Below, in pieces: positions 5,313 through 7,252 of a DNA stretch of 7,252 bases. The notes under the pieces were generated by a model that saw only the letters and a program-made list of their open reading frames with translations, was not told the DNA's origin and made no database searches. The stretch lies in contig CAIWCQ010000396.1 in the NCBI GenBank assembly GCA_903911165.1, forward strand, positions 1 through 7,252. Direction: 5' to 3'. The position numbers and the translations under genes were made by a program. How positions within the stretch are numbered: the first letter of the stretch is position 1; each line of letters begins with the position of its first letter. Source of the stretch: an uncultured Actinomycetes bacterium. Its GTDB lineage: Bacteria > Actinomycetota > Actinomycetes > Mycobacteriales > Mycobacteriaceae.

Positions 5313-6224
5313 ACCGCGCGTCATGGCGTAGGCGAGGGCCTCGCCGATGGTGTTGTGGTTGAAGGTGAACCCGGCGCGTTCGAGAGCGGCGGGCACTGCC
5401 CGCTGACCACCGAGGAGTCCCTCCTCGGCGAATTCCCCGAGCAAGGTCTTGAGTGCGAAACCTGGCACCAGCCACGGCGTCGGCCGCTTAGTCGCCCGAC
5501 CGAGTGCGGCGGTGAACTCGGAATTGGTCACCGGCGCCGGGCCGGTGAGGTTGACCGGGCCGGCCAGCGCGGTGTTCTCGATCGCGAACACCAGGGCCCG
5601 GATCTCGTCCTCGAGGCTGATCCACGGCATGTACTGCCGACCGCCGGCCAACCGTCCGCCCAGTCCTAGCGCGAACAGCGGGCGCAGCTTGCTCAGCAAC
5701 CCGCCGGATTTGGAGAGCACCAGTCCGGTGCGCGCGAGTACCACCCGTACCCCGGCCGCACTCGCCGGCGCGGTGGCCGCCTCCCAGTCCACTGAGAGCC
5801 GAGCTAGGAAACCTGTTCCCGGCGGCGCGGATTCGTCGACAATGCGGCTTCCGGTATCGCCGTAGTAACCCACCGCGCTGGCGTTGATCAACGTTGGAAC
5901 GTGCGCCCGGACCACCGCCGCGGTGATCACCTCGGTGGGGTCGATCCGGCTGTCACGCAGTTCCTGCTTCACCGCGCCGGACCAGCGTTTGTCGGCCACC
6001 CCGACGCCGCACATGTTGACCACCGCATCGACGCCGGCGAGGCCGGCCGGGTCGAAGTCACCGCTGTCGGGATGCCAGCGCAGTTCGTCGTCGTTCGCCG
6101 GTACGCGGCGCACGATGCGAAGCACCCGGTGGTCGGCCGCGCGCAATTCCGCGACCAGGGCGGTGCCGATCAGCCCGGAGGACCCGGCAACCGCGATGAC
6201 CCTGGTTGTCTTCTTGGTCGCCAC
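5304..6224 (-). CDS. TIGR01777-family NAD(P)-binding epimerase/SDR-like protein
   Basis: An atypical extended short-chain dehydrogenase of the TIGR01777 (YfcH-like) family; substrate unknown. From GTG 6222-6224 it is 306 residues, close to the roughly 300 typical of the family. The N-terminal Rossmann motif GSSGLIG is at 14-20. [12 protein letters not shown] at 114-125 holds the active-site-like region, and WISLEDE (201-207) and [16 protein letters not shown] (222-237) are family-typical. The last 50 or so residues match a DUF1731-type C-terminal domain. I chose this GTG because it falls one base after the dlaT stop codon, implying translational coupling, and gives [17 protein letters not shown], with the Rossmann strand close to the start. 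A longer frame from 6311 would overlap dlaT by 86 bp with low-complexity sequence and is unlikely. As I recall, M. tuberculosis has Rv2216 here. Its place between dlaT and lipB hints at a role near lipoate or acyl metabolism, but this is unproven. Confidence 0.92.
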   Translation of the reverse strand: MATKKTTRVIAVAGSSGLIGTALVAELRAADHRVLRIVRRVPANDDELRWHPDSGDFDPAGLAGVDAVVNMCGVGVADKRWSGAVKQELRDSRIDPTEVITAAVVRAHVPTLINASAVGYYGDTGSRIVDESAPPGTGFLARLSVDWEAATAPASAAGVRVVLARTGLVLSKSGGLLSKLRPLFALGLGGRLAGGRQYMPWISLEDEIRALVFAIENTALAGPVNLTGPAPVTNSEFTAALGRATKRPTPWLVPGFALKTLLGEFAEEGLLGGQRAVPAALERAGFTFNHNTIGEALAYAMTRGLP

Positions 6225-6225
6225 C

Positions 6226-7252
6226 TCAGAGTCCGAGCTCGGCCTCGAAGGCGCCTTCCTCGAGGCGCCGTCTGACCGTGGTGAGGAACCGGCCCGCATC
6301 CGCGCCGTCAATGAGCCGGTGGTCGTAGGTCATCGGCAGATAGCAGATCGACCGCACGCCGATCGACTCATTGCCCGCTTCGTCGATGATCACGCGGGGT
6401 CGCTTGACTATCGCGCCGGTGCCCAACATCGCGGCCTGTGGCGGCACCAGGATCGGGGTATCGAACAGGGCGCCCTGGCTGCCGATGTTGGTGATCGTGA
6501 ACGTGCCGCCGGAGAGTTCGTCGGGCTTGAGATCGCCCGAGCGGGCGCGGGCGGCGATGTCGTTGACGGCGCGCGCCAGTCCGGCCAGCGACAGGTCGCC
6601 GGCATTGTGGACCACCGGGGAAAGCAGGCCCTGCTCGGTGTCGACCGCGAAGCCGAGATGCTCGGCGTCGTAGTAGGTGATCTCGCTGGCTTCCTCGTTG
6701 TAGCTGGCGTTGACGTTCGGGTGGGCCTTGAGCGCGTCGATCACCGCCCGGGCGATGAACGGGAGGTAGGTCAGGTTCACGCCCTCGCGTTCGGCGAATT
6801 CCTTCTTGGCCCGTGCCCGCAAGGTGACGATCTTGGTCATGTCGACTTCGTGGGTCTGAGTGAGCTGAGCGCTCGCCTGTAGCGACTCACGGGTCTTGCG
6901 CGCGGTCAGCTGGCGGATCCGGCTGGCTTTCGCCGTGGTGCCGCGCAGATGCGCTAGTGGCGAGGAGACCGCCGACGGGGTCGCCGTGGTTGACGCGGCC
7001 GCTGCTGCCGGTGCTGACGCCGCCGCGGGGGCCTGCCGACTTTCGGCCGCCGCCAGCACGTCTTGCTTGCGGATGCGCCCGCCGACGCCGGTGCCCTTGA
7101 CGCCGGCCAGGTCGATTCCGTTCTCGGCAGCCAGTTTTCGGACCAGTGGAGTGACGTAGGGCCCGGTGTCGTCGTCCGCCCGTGCTGCGGCGACCGGCTG
7201 TGGCGCGGGCGCGGCTGCGGGTGTTGGCTGCGGAACCGGAGCTGGAGGGGGA
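6226..7252 (-). CDS. dlaT: Dihydrolipoamide acyltransferase E2, DlaT (N-terminus beyond window)
   Basis: The E2 core of pyruvate dehydrogenase in mycobacteria (formerly annotated sucB); in M. tuberculosis it also serves the peroxynitrite reductase/peroxidase and branched-chain complexes. The frame is open from the right edge to a TGA at 6226-6228, giving 341 C-terminal residues. A Pro/Ala linker (1-30) comes first. The peripheral subunit-binding domain follows at about 32-67 ([17 protein letters not shown], then [13 protein letters not shown]). A second Ala/Ser/Thr linker runs to about 105, and the acyltransferase domain from about 108 to 341. The catalytic motif YDHRLIDG has His311 and Asp315 (window numbering), and the substrate-channel region includes [15 protein letters not shown]. 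The lipoyl domains lie upstream, outside the window. Its stop is one base before the SDR start, and it heads the run containing lipB and lipA, the enzymes that lipoylate it. E2 identity is very secure; the specific DlaT name rests on this context. Confidence 0.95.
   Translation of the reverse strand, partial: PPPAPVPQPTPAAAPAPQPVAAARADDDTGPYVTPLVRKLAAENGIDLAGVKGTGVGGRIRKQDVLAAAESRQAPAAASAPAAAAASTTATPSAVSSPLAHLRGTTAKASRIRQLTARKTRESLQASAQLTQTHEVDMTKIVTLRARAKKEFAEREGVNLTYLPFIARAVIDALKAHPNVNASYNEEASEITYYDAEHLGFAVDTEQGLLSPVVHNAGDLSLAGLARAVNDIAARARSGDLKPDELSGGTFTITNIGSQGALFDTPILVPPQAAMLGTGAIVKRPRVIIDEAGNESIGVRSICYLPMTYDHRLIDGADAGRFLTTVRRRLEEGAFEAELGL

Noticed and set aside
6225..6311. Longer N-terminus for the SDR protein
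   Set aside because: The extra 29 residues are low-complexity, overlap the dlaT 3' end out of frame, and precede the GTG that begins the Rossmann fold in the usual place.
5884..6882. Plus-strand open frame of 332 codons opposite the SDR and dlaT genes
   Set aside because: It is antisense to conserved coding sequence of both genes and spans their junction; no domain is recognisable.

Overview
This is a GC-rich (roughly two-thirds G+C) chromosomal segment from a mycobacterium or close relative (Mycobacteriaceae). The proteins closely resemble, from memory, M. tuberculosis GlnA1, LipA, LipB, DlaT and their conserved neighbours. The gene order (dlaT, TIGR01777-type SDR, lipB, lipA, DUF4191 membrane protein, RDD protein, glnA1) matches the Rv2215-Rv2220 region. 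All but one gene lie on the minus strand.

Layout, left to right. 1-596 (-): the N-terminal 198 residues of a secreted protein of unknown function, cut by the window edge. 597-679: short gap with a candidate glnA1 terminator. 680-2119 (-): glnA1, type I glutamine synthetase, with a GTG start and a strong Shine-Dalgarno. 2120-2334: divergent control region with a two-site GlnR-type operator, a candidate glnA1 promoter and a candidate leaderless promoter for the RDD gene. 2335-2793 (+): small RDD-family membrane protein. 2776-2816: long hairpin between convergent genes. 2810-7252 (-): probable operon, transcribed right to left as dlaT (N-terminus beyond the window), SDR, lipB, lipA, DUF4191.

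The operon is coherent. DlaT is the E2 acyltransferase whose lipoyl domains need lipoate. LipB transfers octanoate from acyl carrier protein to lipoyl domains, and LipA inserts the two sulfurs. The cofactor pathway is therefore co-transcribed with a main client protein. glnA1 next door assimilates ammonium and appears to be under nitrogen control by GlnR.

I found no mobile element, CRISPR array, RNA gene or obvious new system; this is conserved core metabolism. The points worth a second look are small: three genes (RDD, lipB, lipA) lack a Shine-Dalgarno but have a TANNNT hexamer 6-7 nt before the start codon, as in mycobacterial leaderless genes; two 14-bp tandem repeats sit at the two ends of lipB in opposite orientation; an operator matches the GlnR consensus with exact 22-bp phasing; and an uncharacterised secreted protein follows glnA1.
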